From NCBI GenBank assembly GCA_902779535.1, contig CACZBX010000001.1, positions 62,001 to 126,000 on the forward strand: 64,000 bases of DNA, written 5' to 3'. The notes beneath the pieces were generated by a model, which did not search any database, was not told where the DNA came from, and saw only the letters and a program-made list of their open reading frames with translations. Shown one piece after another: positions 35,461 through 44,222 of the stretch. The position numbers were made by a program, and so were the translations under genes. Source of the DNA: an uncultured Bacteroidales bacterium (GTDB taxonomy: Bacteria > Bacteroidota > Bacteroidia > Bacteroidales > Bacteroidaceae). How positions within the stretch are numbered: position 1 is the stretch's first letter; each line of letters opens with the position of its first letter.

Positions 35461-36901
35461 GGTTGATATAACTTTGGACCGTTAGCAACATTCCATTATC
35501 CTGAATAGATTTCAAATAAGTTCTTAACAGGTTGGTCAAGTTTGGAATCTCGTTGAGATCTTCATGCCAGATAAAGGTGGCAGCTAAGACACGTTGTGCA
35601 ATCTCATCGATACTCTCGGTTTTCCATAAGGACTGTACGAAGTCAAGAATATCGCTGTTGTCATTTGGTTGGATAGGAGTACCATCCTTACGCTTTCCAC
35701 CTTGGTAATAAGTGATGATGGCAGCTAAACCAAGCACAAGTCCTTTTGGTAATGTCCCTTTCCTATGCAAGTATCGTTTGAGTCCCGGTAGATCTCGAGT
35801 TTTATATTTCGGGAAAGCATTGAGCATGATGGAAGTCACTTGATGATCAACAAATGGATTGATGAACCGCTCCCATACACTTTTAGCGAATGATTCTAAT
35901 TCATCTGCTGGTAGGTTGAGTGTGCTCATCAGTTCTTCAAACATTACCTTATGAATATATTGCCCGATAATCGGGTGCTGGCAGGCGTCACGAACAATAT
36001 CGATGCCGGAAAGGAACGCGATAGGTGACAGGACGGTATGTGGACCGTTTAGCAACGTAACCTTTCGTTCGTGGTAAGGTTGTTCAGATGGGACAAACAG
36101 AACGTGCAGACCGGCTTTATCGGCAGGGAAATGTTCGGCCAATGTCTTTGGTGCTTCAATGACCCAAAGATGAAAGCATTCGGCCTCTACTAGCATGTTG
36201 TCGTCATATTGAACTCGATCTTTTAGAATATCAGCAGTCTTTTTGGGATAACCCGGAACGATTCGATCGACAAGGGTAGAGTATACGGGGCAGCATGTTT
36301 CGAACCATGTCTTAAAACCATCCTCTAATTGCCAGTGTTCAATATATTTCAGGATTGTTTCTTTCAGATGTTTTCCATTCTCGAAAATCAATTCACAAGG
36401 CATGATAAAACATCCTTTTGATAAATCACCTTTGAAATACAGATAACGATGATAGAGGAATTGTGTCAGCTTTCCAGGATAGGAAGAAGCCGGTCGATCG
36501 TTCAAGAGGCAGGAGGGGTCGAAAGCGATGCCTGCTTCTGTTGTGTTGGAGATAATAAAACGAATCTCTGGCTGTTCGGCCAACAAGAAATATTGTTCTG
36601 GATTTTGATAAGGATTGATGCCTCGGCTGACCGAATCAATCATTTCCATGGTATCGACAATGTTTCCCTGTTCAATACCTTGTAAGTGAACGTGGTATAG
36701 TCCATCCTGTTCATTCAATACAGGTACTCGACCTTCGGGGAGTGGCTGTACAATAACTACGTTACCATTAAAATCGGTCTTTTGGTTCATCTTTTGTATG
36801 ATCCAGTCGACAAAAGCCCGAAGGAAATTACCTTCACCAAACTGTACAATTCTTTCCGGGCGAATTGTTTTATGAGCGGTAGATGCGTTTAAAGATTTCA
36901 T
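35453..36901 (-). CDS. uxaB: Tagaturonate reductase UxaB
   Basis: NADH-dependent reduction of D-tagaturonate to D-altronate. 482 residues in the mannitol-dehydrogenase/long-chain polyol dehydrogenase superfamily, and clearly the UxaB branch: PERIVQFGEGNFLRAFVDW (15-33), ISNTTEAGIAFD, CELIFENGKHLKETIL, STLVDRIVPGYPK and PYHERKVTLLNGPHTVLSP line up with E. coli UxaB. Start supported by the MKSLN-PERI spacing. It follows the zinc dehydrogenase gene by 25 bases and overlaps uxaA by 8. It presumably uses the D-tagaturonate delivered by the zinc dehydrogenase. Confidence 0.95.
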   Translation of the reverse strand: MKSLNASTAHKTIRPERIVQFGEGNFLRAFVDWIIQKMNQKTDFNGNVVIVQPLPEGRVPVLNEQDGLYHVHLQGIEQGNIVDTMEMIDSVSRGINPYQNPEQYFLLAEQPEIRFIISNTTEAGIAFDPSCLLNDRPASSYPGKLTQFLYHRYLYFKGDLSKGCFIMPCELIFENGKHLKETILKYIEHWQLEDGFKTWFETCCPVYSTLVDRIVPGYPKKTADILKDRVQYDDNMLVEAECFHLWVIEAPKTLAEHFPADKAGLHVLFVPSEQPYHERKVTLLNGPHTVLSPIAFLSGIDIVRDACQHPIIGQYIHKVMFEELMSTLNLPADELESFAKSVWERFINPFVDHQVTSIMLNAFPKYKTRDLPGLKRYLHRKGTLPKGLVLGLAAIITYYQGGKRKDGTPIQPNDNSDILDFVQSLWKTESIDEIAQRVLAATFIWHEDLNEIPNLTNLLRTYLKSIQDNGMLLTVQSYINHE

Positions 36902-36926
36902 TATTATCCTTTTTTATGAGTTGTCT

Positions 36927-37946
36927 CTAATTAAACTTTACTAAGATACGGAAAAACTTTCCAGGGTTATCAACCCATTGTTTCATTGCTTCAAAAGCGT
37001 CTTCTGGTTTGACAACCTGTGAGATGAATGGTTCAATAGAGTGTCTCTGCTGCTCCAAATAATGGATAACGGCACGGAAATCACTCGGGAGAGCGTTTCG
37101 TGATCCTCGAATATCCAATTCTTTTTGAACAAATAGTTTGGTGTGGAAGGAAACATCTGATTTAGAGTATCCAATGCAAACAACTCTGCCCGTGAAACCA
37201 ACCTCGTCAACGGCCATGATGTAGGTTGACGGACTTCCAACAGCCTCTATAACCACATCAACTCCAAGGCCGTTGGTGATCTGTTCTACACGTTGATGAA
37301 CATTCTCAGTATGTGAATTGATGGTGTAGGTTGCCCCCATCTCTTTAGCCAATCCCAGTTTGTAATCGTCCAAATCCACGGCTATGACGGTCGCTCCACG
37401 CAGTGCTGAGCGTATCATTGCCCCCATGCCAACCATTCCACAGCCAATAACCATCACAATGTCATTATCAGTCACCTGTGCTCGGGAAACGGCATGAAAC
37501 CCGACACTCATCGGTTCTATCAAAGCACAATCGCGAGTCGGGATACGACTGGCAGGAATAACTTTTTCCCATGGAATGGTGATATATTCTTTCATTGCAC
37601 CATTGCGTTGCACTCCTAAGGTTTCGTTATGTTCACAAGCATTTACTCGACCATTGCGGCAGGAGGCACATTTTCCACAGTTGGTGTAAGGATTAACCGT
37701 TACGGTCATTCCTGGTTGTAAGAATGAAGGAACTTTTGGACCAGTTTTCTCAATGATAGCACCTATTTCATGTCCTGGAATAACGGGCATTAAGGCCATT
37801 TGATTTTTTCCTAAGAACGTGTTCAGATCTGATCCACAAAATCCTACATAGGTAATGCGCAAGAGAACTTCATGATCGAGTGGGGTCGGAGTGGGTAATG
37901 TTACCACATCGATTTTTCCTGGAGTAGTTATTTGAATTGCTTTCAT
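36927..37946 (-). CDS. Zinc-dependent alcohol dehydrogenase, LgoD-like (putative L-galactonate 5-dehydrogenase)
   Basis: A 339-residue medium-chain dehydrogenase/reductase. Catalytic zinc ligands Cys37, His59-Glu60 and Glu144; structural zinc Cys90, Cys93, Cys96, Cys104; NAD-binding glycine motif GCGMVG at 168-173. The GSRNALPSDF stretch near 275-284 resembles the GSRNATPEDF region of E. coli LgoD (YjjN), which oxidises L-galactonate to D-tagaturonate. Placement between a sugar lactonase (5 bases upstream) and UxaB (25 bases downstream) fits exactly that reaction. Sorbitol- and threonine-dehydrogenase-like enzymes share the fold, so the substrate assignment rests on context. Confidence 0.82.
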   Translation of the reverse strand: MKAIQITTPGKIDVVTLPTPTPLDHEVLLRITYVGFCGSDLNTFLGKNQMALMPVIPGHEIGAIIEKTGPKVPSFLQPGMTVTVNPYTNCGKCASCRNGRVNACEHNETLGVQRNGAMKEYITIPWEKVIPASRIPTRDCALIEPMSVGFHAVSRAQVTDNDIVMVIGCGMVGMGAMIRSALRGATVIAVDLDDYKLGLAKEMGATYTINSHTENVHQRVEQITNGLGVDVVIEAVGSPSTYIMAVDEVGFTGRVVCIGYSKSDVSFHTKLFVQKELDIRGSRNALPSDFRAVIHYLEQQRHSIEPFISQVVKPEDAFEAMKQWVDNPGKFFRILVKFN

Positions 37947-37951
37947 ATTTT

Positions 37952-38869
37952 TTATTCTGACATATTTTTGATATATGGTAAATCAATAGGATTCGATATG
38001 TTGTAAAACTGTATGGCGTTCTCCCCTAAGAAAAGTTGTTTTTCCTTTTCGGAAAGAACCTTTGATTTGATGATAAAGTCGTACGACATCTTGTAGGTAA
38101 TGGCTGTAATGGTTCTCGGATAGTCAGAACCCCACATTAATTTATGTATTCCCACCAAGTCGGCCGCTTGCTTGATGGCATTGATAGCACTGGGAAACGG
38201 ATAGAACTCACTATTGTATAGCCATGTAATTCCACCTGACTCAATCATTACATTCTCGTATCGGGCCAACTTAATCTGTTCTTCCCATCTCGGGATAGTA
38301 GGCATACCAAAATGCCCGATAGCAATGCGTAAGTTTGGACATTCTTGGATAACCTCACGCAACTCCTCTACTTGCAAATCGCCATCTGCCAGTGTGATGG
38401 ATAGAAAAACATGGTTCTTTTCCATTAGTTTAAACATTTCCATCATTTCAGTTGAGTTCAGATATACACGTCGTTGGTCTAACAATAATCGATGTCCTGG
38501 AATGGCAATACCATGAAATCCTTTCTCGATAAGTTTTTTTGCTTCATTGAGAAATCCGTCTTTCAAAAAATCACACATGCCGCACACAACAAAACGATTA
38601 GGATAATCTGTTGCGACCTTTCCCAGATAGTCGTTTTGGATACCGTCAATCATTTCCTGAACAACAATAGCAGCGGAAACCTGAGCATAGTCCATATTGG
38701 ACAGAAAAACTTCGGCAGAGTTAAAGCCGTCAATCATGAACGGTGGAAGCATCTGCACTTCCTCTCCTAAGAAAAGAGATCGACCATTTTGAGTGGTACG
38801 GATTTCCTTCCCATTCCAGATCGTATCTTGTTTTTGCCATAGATGGCTATGTGCATCAATGATTATCAT
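37952..38869 (-). CDS. Amidohydrolase-family sugar lactonase (COG3618; putative L-galactono/L-fucono-lactonase)
   Basis: A 305-residue TIM-barrel amidohydrolase of the COG3618 group, which includes L-fucono-1,5-lactonase, L-rhamnono-lactonase and L-galactonolactonases. Metal/catalytic residues visible: His7 and His9 in DAHSHLW, His of IAIGHFGMP, and Asp of MWGSDYPR. No signal peptide, so cytoplasmic. Placed 6 bases after the galactose-dehydrogenase-like gene and 5 before the zinc dehydrogenase, it would open the lactone made by the first to give the acid used by the second. The similarity of L-fucose and L-galactose (6-deoxy versus 6-hydroxy) means sequence alone cannot separate the two lactones. 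Confidence 0.82.
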   Translation of the reverse strand: MIIIDAHSHLWQKQDTIWNGKEIRTTQNGRSLFLGEEVQMLPPFMIDGFNSAEVFLSNMDYAQVSAAIVVQEMIDGIQNDYLGKVATDYPNRFVVCGMCDFLKDGFLNEAKKLIEKGFHGIAIPGHRLLLDQRRVYLNSTEMMEMFKLMEKNHVFLSITLADGDLQVEELREVIQECPNLRIAIGHFGMPTIPRWEEQIKLARYENVMIESGGITWLYNSEFYPFPSAINAIKQAADLVGIHKLMWGSDYPRTITAITYKMSYDFIIKSKVLSEKEKQLFLGENAIQFYNISNPIDLPYIKNMSE

Positions 38870-38875
38870 ATTGTT

Positions 38876-39808
38876 TCATGAATTTTTCCAACTGACTCTT
38901 TGTTGGTTCCCAATAATTTTTTGAACTTCTTTGACGAGTTGTTCATCCAAAGGCTCTTCAATAATTTGAATATTTTTCAAGACATTCTCTGGGTTGGCAG
39001 AACTGAAAAGCGTTGTACTGATACGAGGGTTGCTGACGGAATATTGTATTGCCAGTTTTTCAATAGGATAATTTTGTAGTTTACAGTATTCAGCAGCATT
39101 CCTACATGCTTCAACCAAAGAATCAGGTGCGGGGTGCCAATCAGGGACACCACGTGAGGAGAGAAGGCCCATTCCAAAAGGAGAGGCGTTGATTATGCCA
39201 ATATTCCTTGATTCAAAATAGTCCAGATAGTCAATGAGCTTATCATCATTTAAGCAGAAATGGCAGAAGTTTAGGATGGTCTCGACCGTTCCAGCTGGAA
39301 CATGATCAATAACCCATTGTAAGTTCTCCAATTGTAAATCGGTAATACCAACATGCTTGACGATGCCTTCCTCTTTCAGTTCAACCAATGCAGGAAGTGT
39401 TTCGTTTGCCACTTGATGTAAGTCTGCAAACTCTATGTCATGGACATTTATCAGATCAATATAGTCGATGTTCAGCCGTTCCATACTTTCATAGACACTT
39501 TCTTTGGCCCGTCTTCCAGAATAATCCCATGTGTTGACGCCATCTTTACCGTATCGCCCAACCTTGGTAGAAAGGAGATAACGGTTTCTTTGTATGTGTT
39601 TCAGTGCTTTGCCTAAAACGATCTCTGCCTTATAATGCCCATAGTAGGGGGATACATCGATGAAGTTGATGCCATGATCAAGTGCTGTATATACAGCTTC
39701 AATTCCTTTGGCTTCATTGATACTATGAAACACTCCTCCTAGTGATGAGGCTCCGAAACTTAATGCAGACACTTTCATGCCTGTCTTTCCGATTTCACGA
39801 TATTCCAT
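38876..39808 (-). CDS. L-galactose dehydrogenase-like aldo/keto reductase
   Basis: A 310-residue AKR with the catalytic tetrad Asp51, Tyr56, Lys82 and His123. Its resemblance to plant L-galactose dehydrogenase (vitamin C pathway) is unusually specific: FGASSLGGVF near 18-27, FIDVSPYYG (49-57), NVHDIEFADL (121-130), the FCHFCLNDDKLIDYL region, and ASPFGMGLLSSRGVPDWHPA match family landmarks in order. It would oxidise L-galactose (or L-fucose) C1 to the lactone with NAD(P). Its start codon overlaps the stop of the GH29 gene by 1 base (TAATG), so translation is coupled. Cytoplasmic. Confidence 0.85.
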   Translation of the reverse strand: MEYREIGKTGMKVSALSFGASSLGGVFHSINEAKGIEAVYTALDHGINFIDVSPYYGHYKAEIVLGKALKHIQRNRYLLSTKVGRYGKDGVNTWDYSGRRAKESVYESMERLNIDYIDLINVHDIEFADLHQVANETLPALVELKEEGIVKHVGITDLQLENLQWVIDHVPAGTVETILNFCHFCLNDDKLIDYLDYFESRNIGIINASPFGMGLLSSRGVPDWHPAPDSLVEACRNAAEYCKLQNYPIEKLAIQYSVSNPRISTTLFSSANPENVLKNIQIIEEPLDEQLVKEVQKIIGNQQRVSWKNS

Positions 39809-41451
39809 TATTTTCTGATTTTAAACACTGGTGCAATCTTATTTAGTTGCTTTGGTACAGTGATTACCAATCCATTTGTCGTTTGTTTGCAAGGAACTTT
39901 TCCATACCCCAACAAAGTTACCTGCTTGATAGATTTGGGATAAAGCGTTGATCCTTTTGCCAAAGAACGGATTATCACCTTCCCATCGGTCGGCCATGCC
40001 ATTGCTACAGCATACAAAGCCTTGTTTGTTTGGGTAAAACGAATCTCTTGGGCAGTGATTCCCTTATAATCTGTTTCGTTAAAACCTTGATTCTTGATAG
40101 GATTTTTAGATTCTGACGATGGGCCTTCTCCAAAGATAGAGAAAGGACGAGTGTCGTAGATACATTCTTTGTTAATTGCCATCCACTCTCCAAACTCGTT
40201 CAAAACAGCCTCTTCCTTCTCATCAAAAGTACCATCAGACCTTAAAGGAACGCTAAGCAAAAGGTTCCCGTTTTTGCTGACAATGTCAACTAACATTCGA
40301 GCAACGGTAGCAGCTGTTTTATATCGGTTGTTTTGATAGATGCTGGTGTTGTAATGCCAACCTCCTATGCATGAACAGGTTTGCCACGGTTCTTCAATGA
40401 TATTCTCTGGAATACCTCTTTCTACATCCCATACCAACGCTTTTCGTTGATTCTCATCAAGAATTTTGGTCGTCATGACAGCACCGAGTTTCCCGTTATG
40501 AGTAGCCATATAATGGTTGTAATAATGGGCTGCAATCTTCAATCCTGCATCGCTGATAGGATAAAAAGGAAGCACGGTTACATCAAAATAAACTAAGTCG
40601 GGATTATATTTGTTGATGGCGTCCAAGGTGCGATTATAGAAGTTTGTGACATATTCTTGGGTTGGTTGTGTTATTCCTCCTCCCCATGCCCATTGTCCAT
40701 GTATCATACCATTCGCCCAACTTCCTTTACTCAGTGGATGGTTTTGTGCATAGAGATCTTGTGGATCGTATCCTTCCCACCATTTACCCTTGCCGTCAGC
40801 TTTTGTCAAAGCACCATCGTAAGGTACCCCCATCTTATCTCCTTCCCGGTCATATCGTTGTGCTGGTTCATAAAATAGCCAAGCATGGTCCGCATGAAAG
40901 CTGATTCCAAAAGGTAAGCCGTTTTTCCTTGCAGCTTTTGCCCAACCATCAATCAAGTCTTTCTTTGGTCCCATATTGACAGCATTCCAAGGCTGATATT
41001 TACTATTCCAAAGGTCCATGTTGTCGTGATGGTTACCTAGTGCAACAAAATATTGAGCACCAATCTTTTTATAAAAAGCGACCAGTTTGTCTGGATCCCA
41101 TTTCTCGGCCTTGAAGAGAGGAATAATATCTTTAAAACCAACTTCAGAAGGATGTCCGTAATGTTCAACGTGATACTTATATTCCCGACTTCCTTCAATA
41201 TACATGGAACGTGCCATCCAATCGCCAGATCCTTCTACACACTGTGGTCCCCAATGTGCCCAAATACCAAACTTGGCATTGCGAAACCATTCGGGTGTCT
41301 TGTAGTTTTTCAATGAATTCCACGTTGGTTCAAATGCACCTTTAGCCATCGGCTCTTGTGATTCGGAAACCTGAACGTCATAAGATTGTCCTTTGCTTAT
41401 CGTCGTAAAGATGGTTAAACAGAAGGTCATTAATAACAATTTTTTAATCAT
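39808..41451 (-). CDS. GH29-family alpha-L-fucosidase (possible alpha-L-galactosidase)
   Basis: Secreted retaining exo-enzyme of family GH29. I place the start at 41451 (MIKKLLLMTFCLTIF, a normal signal peptide); the open frame continues 165 bases further upstream through the promoter and is not coding there. The mature protein has substrate-binding His141-His142 (GNHHDNMDLWNS) and the nucleophile Asp290 in DLVYFDV, then a C-terminal beta-sandwich (about 440-547). Members cleave alpha-L-fucosides; L-galactose is 6-hydroxy-L-fucose and some members of fucosidase families accept it. As first gene of an operon for L-galactose breakdown, it may be an alpha-L-galactosidase. Its stop overlaps the next start. 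Confidence 0.88.
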   Translation of the reverse strand: MIKKLLLMTFCLTIFTTISKGQSYDVQVSESQEPMAKGAFEPTWNSLKNYKTPEWFRNAKFGIWAHWGPQCVEGSGDWMARSMYIEGSREYKYHVEHYGHPSEVGFKDIIPLFKAEKWDPDKLVAFYKKIGAQYFVALGNHHDNMDLWNSKYQPWNAVNMGPKKDLIDGWAKAARKNGLPFGISFHADHAWLFYEPAQRYDREGDKMGVPYDGALTKADGKGKWWEGYDPQDLYAQNHPLSKGSWANGMIHGQWAWGGGITQPTQEYVTNFYNRTLDAINKYNPDLVYFDVTVLPFYPISDAGLKIAAHYYNHYMATHNGKLGAVMTTKILDENQRKALVWDVERGIPENIIEEPWQTCSCIGGWHYNTSIYQNNRYKTAATVARMLVDIVSKNGNLLLSVPLRSDGTFDEKEEAVLNEFGEWMAINKECIYDTRPFSIFGEGPSSESKNPIKNQGFNETDYKGITAQEIRFTQTNKALYAVAMAWPTDGKVIIRSLAKGSTLYPKSIKQVTLLGYGKVPCKQTTNGLVITVPKQLNKIAPVFKIRK

Positions 41452-41475
41452 GGGAACTTTATTTGAGGTTATTTG

Positions 41476-41483
41476 CAAAGGTA
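41476..41483 (-). promoter_or_regulatory. -7 element of the GH29/L-galactose operon
   Basis: Minus-strand TACCTTTG matches TAnnTTTG 25 bases before the chosen GH29 start, which supports that start over the upstream in-frame ATG codons. Confidence 0.6.
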
Positions 41484-41593
41484 TCTTTTTTTTATTACAA
41501 AAGGAAACATCTTTAAGTAAATAAAAAATGAGTCCAGCAATTGTTATTATCATGTTTTTATAACGGAATAACTCTAACATCAAAAATAATTCG

Positions 41594-41601
41594 TATTTTT
41601 G
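41594..41601 (+). promoter_or_regulatory. -7 element of pyrE
   Basis: TATTTTTG matches TAnnTTTG 27 bases before the pyrE start. Confidence 0.6.
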
Positions 41602-41628
41602 TGAACTGAAAAGCAACGATTATATATT

Positions 41629-42267
41629 ATGAAAACATTAGAGAAATTATTTGCAGAGAAATTATTGAGAATAAAGGCTATTAAGCTTCAACCAGCAAAT
41701 CCTTTCACATGGGCTTCTGGATGGAAATCACCTTTCTATTGTGACAACCGAAAAACACTCTCTTATCCTGCACTTCGTAACTTTGTTAAGTTGGAGATTT
41801 GTCGTATCATTGAGGAACGCTTCGGTGAGGTAGACGCTATTGCAGGTGTAGCAACAGGGGCTATCCCTCAAGGTGCATTGGTTGCTGATGAACTGAACCT
41901 ACCTTTTGTTTATGTTCGTTCAACCCCGAAGGATCATGGCTTGGAAAATTTGATTGAGGGTGAACTTCGCCCTGGAATGAAGGTTGTTGTCATCGAGGAT
42001 CTAATATCAACAGGTGGAAGTAGCCTGAAAGCTGTTGACGCCATCAGAAATAATGGTTGTGAGGTTATCGGTATGGTCGCTTCATTTACTTATGGCTTCC
42101 CTGTTTCTGTTGAGGCTTTCAAGAACGCCAAGGTGACTTTGGTAACACTAACAAACTTTGAAGCTGTGTTAGAAGCTGCCTTGAGGACTGAATATATCAG
42201 TGAAAAAGATATTCCTGTTTTGGATGCTTGGAGAAAGGATCCGGCTCATTGGGATGTTGTAAAATGA
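41629..42267 (+). CDS. pyrE: Orotate phosphoribosyltransferase PyrE
   Basis: Joins orotate to PRPP to form orotidine 5'-phosphate in pyrimidine synthesis. 212 residues, normal size. The PRPP-binding loop VVVIEDLISTGGSS is at about 121-134, and the N-terminal FTWASGWKSPFYCDNRKTLSYP is the orotate-side signature. It heads a pyrE-SRPBCC-argH run with 11- and 6-base gaps, giving an operon that mixes pyrimidine and arginine synthesis, which share carbamoyl phosphate. Confidence 0.96.
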   Translation: MKTLEKLFAEKLLRIKAIKLQPANPFTWASGWKSPFYCDNRKTLSYPALRNFVKLEICRIIEERFGEVDAIAGVATGAIPQGALVADELNLPFVYVRSTPKDHGLENLIEGELRPGMKVVVIEDLISTGGSSLKAVDAIRNNGCEVIGMVASFTYGFPVSVEAFKNAKVTLVTLTNFEAVLEAALRTEYISEKDIPVLDAWRKDPAHWDVVK

Positions 42268-42278
42268 TATAGGACAAG

Positions 42279-42704
42279 ATGACACAGTTTGAAAGTAATA
42301 TTAAATATGTTCCTTATTCTCAGGAACGAGTATATGAGAAGTTATCGGATTTGACAAATCTTTCCGATCTGGCTGAAAAACTTGAGGGTATCAAGTCGCA
42401 GTTGGATGGGAAATTGGAGGATTTGACTTTTGATCAGGACTCATTATCTGTCAAAGTACAAGGAATAAACTTGACGTTACGTATTATCGAACGGGAACCT
42501 TGTAAGTGTATAAAGTTTGAAGGTGTTAACACACCAATACCTATTAACCTTTGGATTCAAGTCTTACCAAATAATGGTGATCAAGCAAAAATGAAACTGA
42601 CAGTAGGAGCCGATATGAATATGTTTCTGAAGCCTATGCTTTCGAAACCTTTGAAGGAAGGCGTTGAAAAATTGGCTGACTTATTGACGATCATACAATA
42701 CTAA
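42279..42704 (+). CDS. SRPBCC/START-like ligand-binding fold protein
   Basis: A 141-residue cytoplasmic protein with the SRPBCC (polyketide cyclase/CoxG-like) pattern: N-terminal strand ESNIKYVPYSQERVYEKLSDLTNL, a central hydrophobic beta-sheet (SLSVKVQGINLTLRII, INLWIQVLPN, AKMKLTVGAD) and a C-terminal amphipathic helix (PLKEGVEKLADLLTII). This fold holds hydrophobic ligands, but no catalytic residues can be identified. It lies between pyrE and argH, so it is made with them; the reason is unknown. A conserved Bacteroidales hypothetical rather than a recent insertion, as codon use matches its neighbours. Confidence 0.8.
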   Translation: MTQFESNIKYVPYSQERVYEKLSDLTNLSDLAEKLEGIKSQLDGKLEDLTFDQDSLSVKVQGINLTLRIIEREPCKCIKFEGVNTPIPINLWIQVLPNNGDQAKMKLTVGADMNMFLKPMLSKPLKEGVEKLADLLTIIQY

Positions 42705-42710
42705 TACACA

Positions 42711-44057
42711 ATGGCTACAAAGCTGTGGGAAAAGAATGTACAAGTAAACGAGCGGATTGATAAGTTTACAGTCGGGAAAGATCGCGAGATGGATCTTTAC
42801 CTCGCAAAATATGACGTGTTGGGCTCAATGGCTCATATTACCATGCTTCAAAGCATTGGGCTTCTGAAAGAAGATGAACTTAAAACATTGCTGAAGGAGC
42901 TAAAGAAGATTTATCTTTCGGCCGAAAGAGGTGAATTCGTAATAGAAGATGACATTGAAGATGTACACTCACAAGTGGAGTTGATGCTGACTCGTAAGTT
43001 AGGCGATGTCGGAAAGAAGATTCATAGTGGACGCTCACGAAACGATCAGGTATTACTGGATTTGAAGTTGTTTACTCGTGCTCAACTGAAAGAAGTGGCA
43101 GGAAAAGTACAACTACTTTTTGCTGCATTAATTCGTCAGAGCAACACTTATAAGGATGTATTGATGCCTGGATATACGCACCTTCAAGTGGCTATGCCAT
43201 CTTCCTTTGGCCTTTGGTTTGGTGCTTATGCTGAGAGTTTGGTGGATGATATGACTTTTCTGCAGGCAGCTTTTAAGATATGTAACCGTAATCCTTTAGG
43301 ATCTGCTGCAGGATATGGCTCGTCATTCCCCTTAAATCGGACCATGACGACTGATCTTCTGGGATTCGATTCAATGAACTATAATGTGGTGTATGCCCAG
43401 ATGGGTAGAGGAAAGATGGAGCGGAATGTTGCCTTTGCTTTAGCTTCTATTGCAGGTACATTGGCAAAACTCGCTTTTGATGCATGTATGTTCAGTAGTC
43501 AGAATTTTGGATTTGTAAAACTCCCTGATGAATGTACGACAGGTTCAAGTATCATGCCACACAAGAAAAATCCGGATGTATTTGAGTTAACGCGAGCAAA
43601 ATGTAATAAGATACAATCACTTCCACAGCAGATTATGCTGATAATGAACAATCTACCTTCAGGATATTTCCGTGACCTGCAGATCATCAAAGAAGTGTTC
43701 CTACCAGTCTTCGATGAGCTAAAAGATTGTTTGGATATGACTACTTATATCATCGAACGAATAGAGATAAACCGTCATATCCTGGATGATTCACGGTACG
43801 ATAATATGTTTAGCGTAGAGGAGGTGAATCGTCTGACATTAGAAGGCATGCCATTTCGCGATGCCTACAAGAAAATAGGATTAGACATTGCGGCGGGACA
43901 GTTTGTCCCAAACAAAGATGTACATCATGTGCATGAAGGAAGTATAGGTAATTTGTGTAATGAATCAATCTGTTTACTAATGCAACAAGTCGTTGATGGG
44001 TTTAATTTCCATGCGATGGAGGAAGCTGAACGAAAATTAATTGAAAAAGCTGGTTAG
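42711..44057 (+). CDS. argH: Argininosuccinate lyase ArgH
   Basis: Splits argininosuccinate into arginine and fumarate, the final step of arginine synthesis. 448 residues in the fumarase/aspartase superfamily. The signature GSSIMPHKKNPD carries the catalytic serine, and SGRSRNDQVLLDLKLF (about 104-119) plus MPGYTHLQVAMP (about 149-160) hold the other active-site residues. It follows the SRPBCC gene by 6 bases. The C-terminal region is complete (AAGQFVPNKDVHHVHEGSIGN). Two tRNA genes follow under their own promoter. Confidence 0.95.
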   Translation: MATKLWEKNVQVNERIDKFTVGKDREMDLYLAKYDVLGSMAHITMLQSIGLLKEDELKTLLKELKKIYLSAERGEFVIEDDIEDVHSQVELMLTRKLGDVGKKIHSGRSRNDQVLLDLKLFTRAQLKEVAGKVQLLFAALIRQSNTYKDVLMPGYTHLQVAMPSSFGLWFGAYAESLVDDMTFLQAAFKICNRNPLGSAAGYGSSFPLNRTMTTDLLGFDSMNYNVVYAQMGRGKMERNVAFALASIAGTLAKLAFDACMFSSQNFGFVKLPDECTTGSSIMPHKKNPDVFELTRAKCNKIQSLPQQIMLIMNNLPSGYFRDLQIIKEVFLPVFDELKDCLDMTTYIIERIEINRHILDDSRYDNMFSVEEVNRLTLEGMPFRDAYKKIGLDIAAGQFVPNKDVHHVHEGSIGNLCNESICLLMQQVVDGFNFHAMEEAERKLIEKAG

Positions 44058-44089
44058 GGATGAAGTTCAGAAAAAAACAGTTCAAAATT

Positions 44090-44119
44090 TTGCTGATTAT
44101 CTAAAACGTACTATATTTG
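44090..44119 (+). promoter_or_regulatory. Promoter of the tRNA-Gly/tRNA-Leu pair
   Basis: TTG at 44090-44092 and TATATTTG at 44112-44119 with a 19-base spacer: one of the best promoters in the window, 17 bases before the mature tRNA-Gly. Confidence 0.75.
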
Positions 44120-44136
44120 CACCCACTAATTCAGTT

Positions 44137-44209
<73 letters not shown>

Positions 44210-44222
44210 CTTTTTTAAGGAT

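Noticed and set aside
33982-36901. uxaBA as a galacturonate (pectin) utilisation pair
   Set aside because: No uxaC or pectinase accompanies them; the four upstream genes supply tagaturonate from another sugar. Kept only as an alternative.
41452-41616. N-terminal extension of the GH29 frame
   Set aside because: It runs through the GH29 and pyrE promoter elements and precedes a proper signal-peptide start at 41451.
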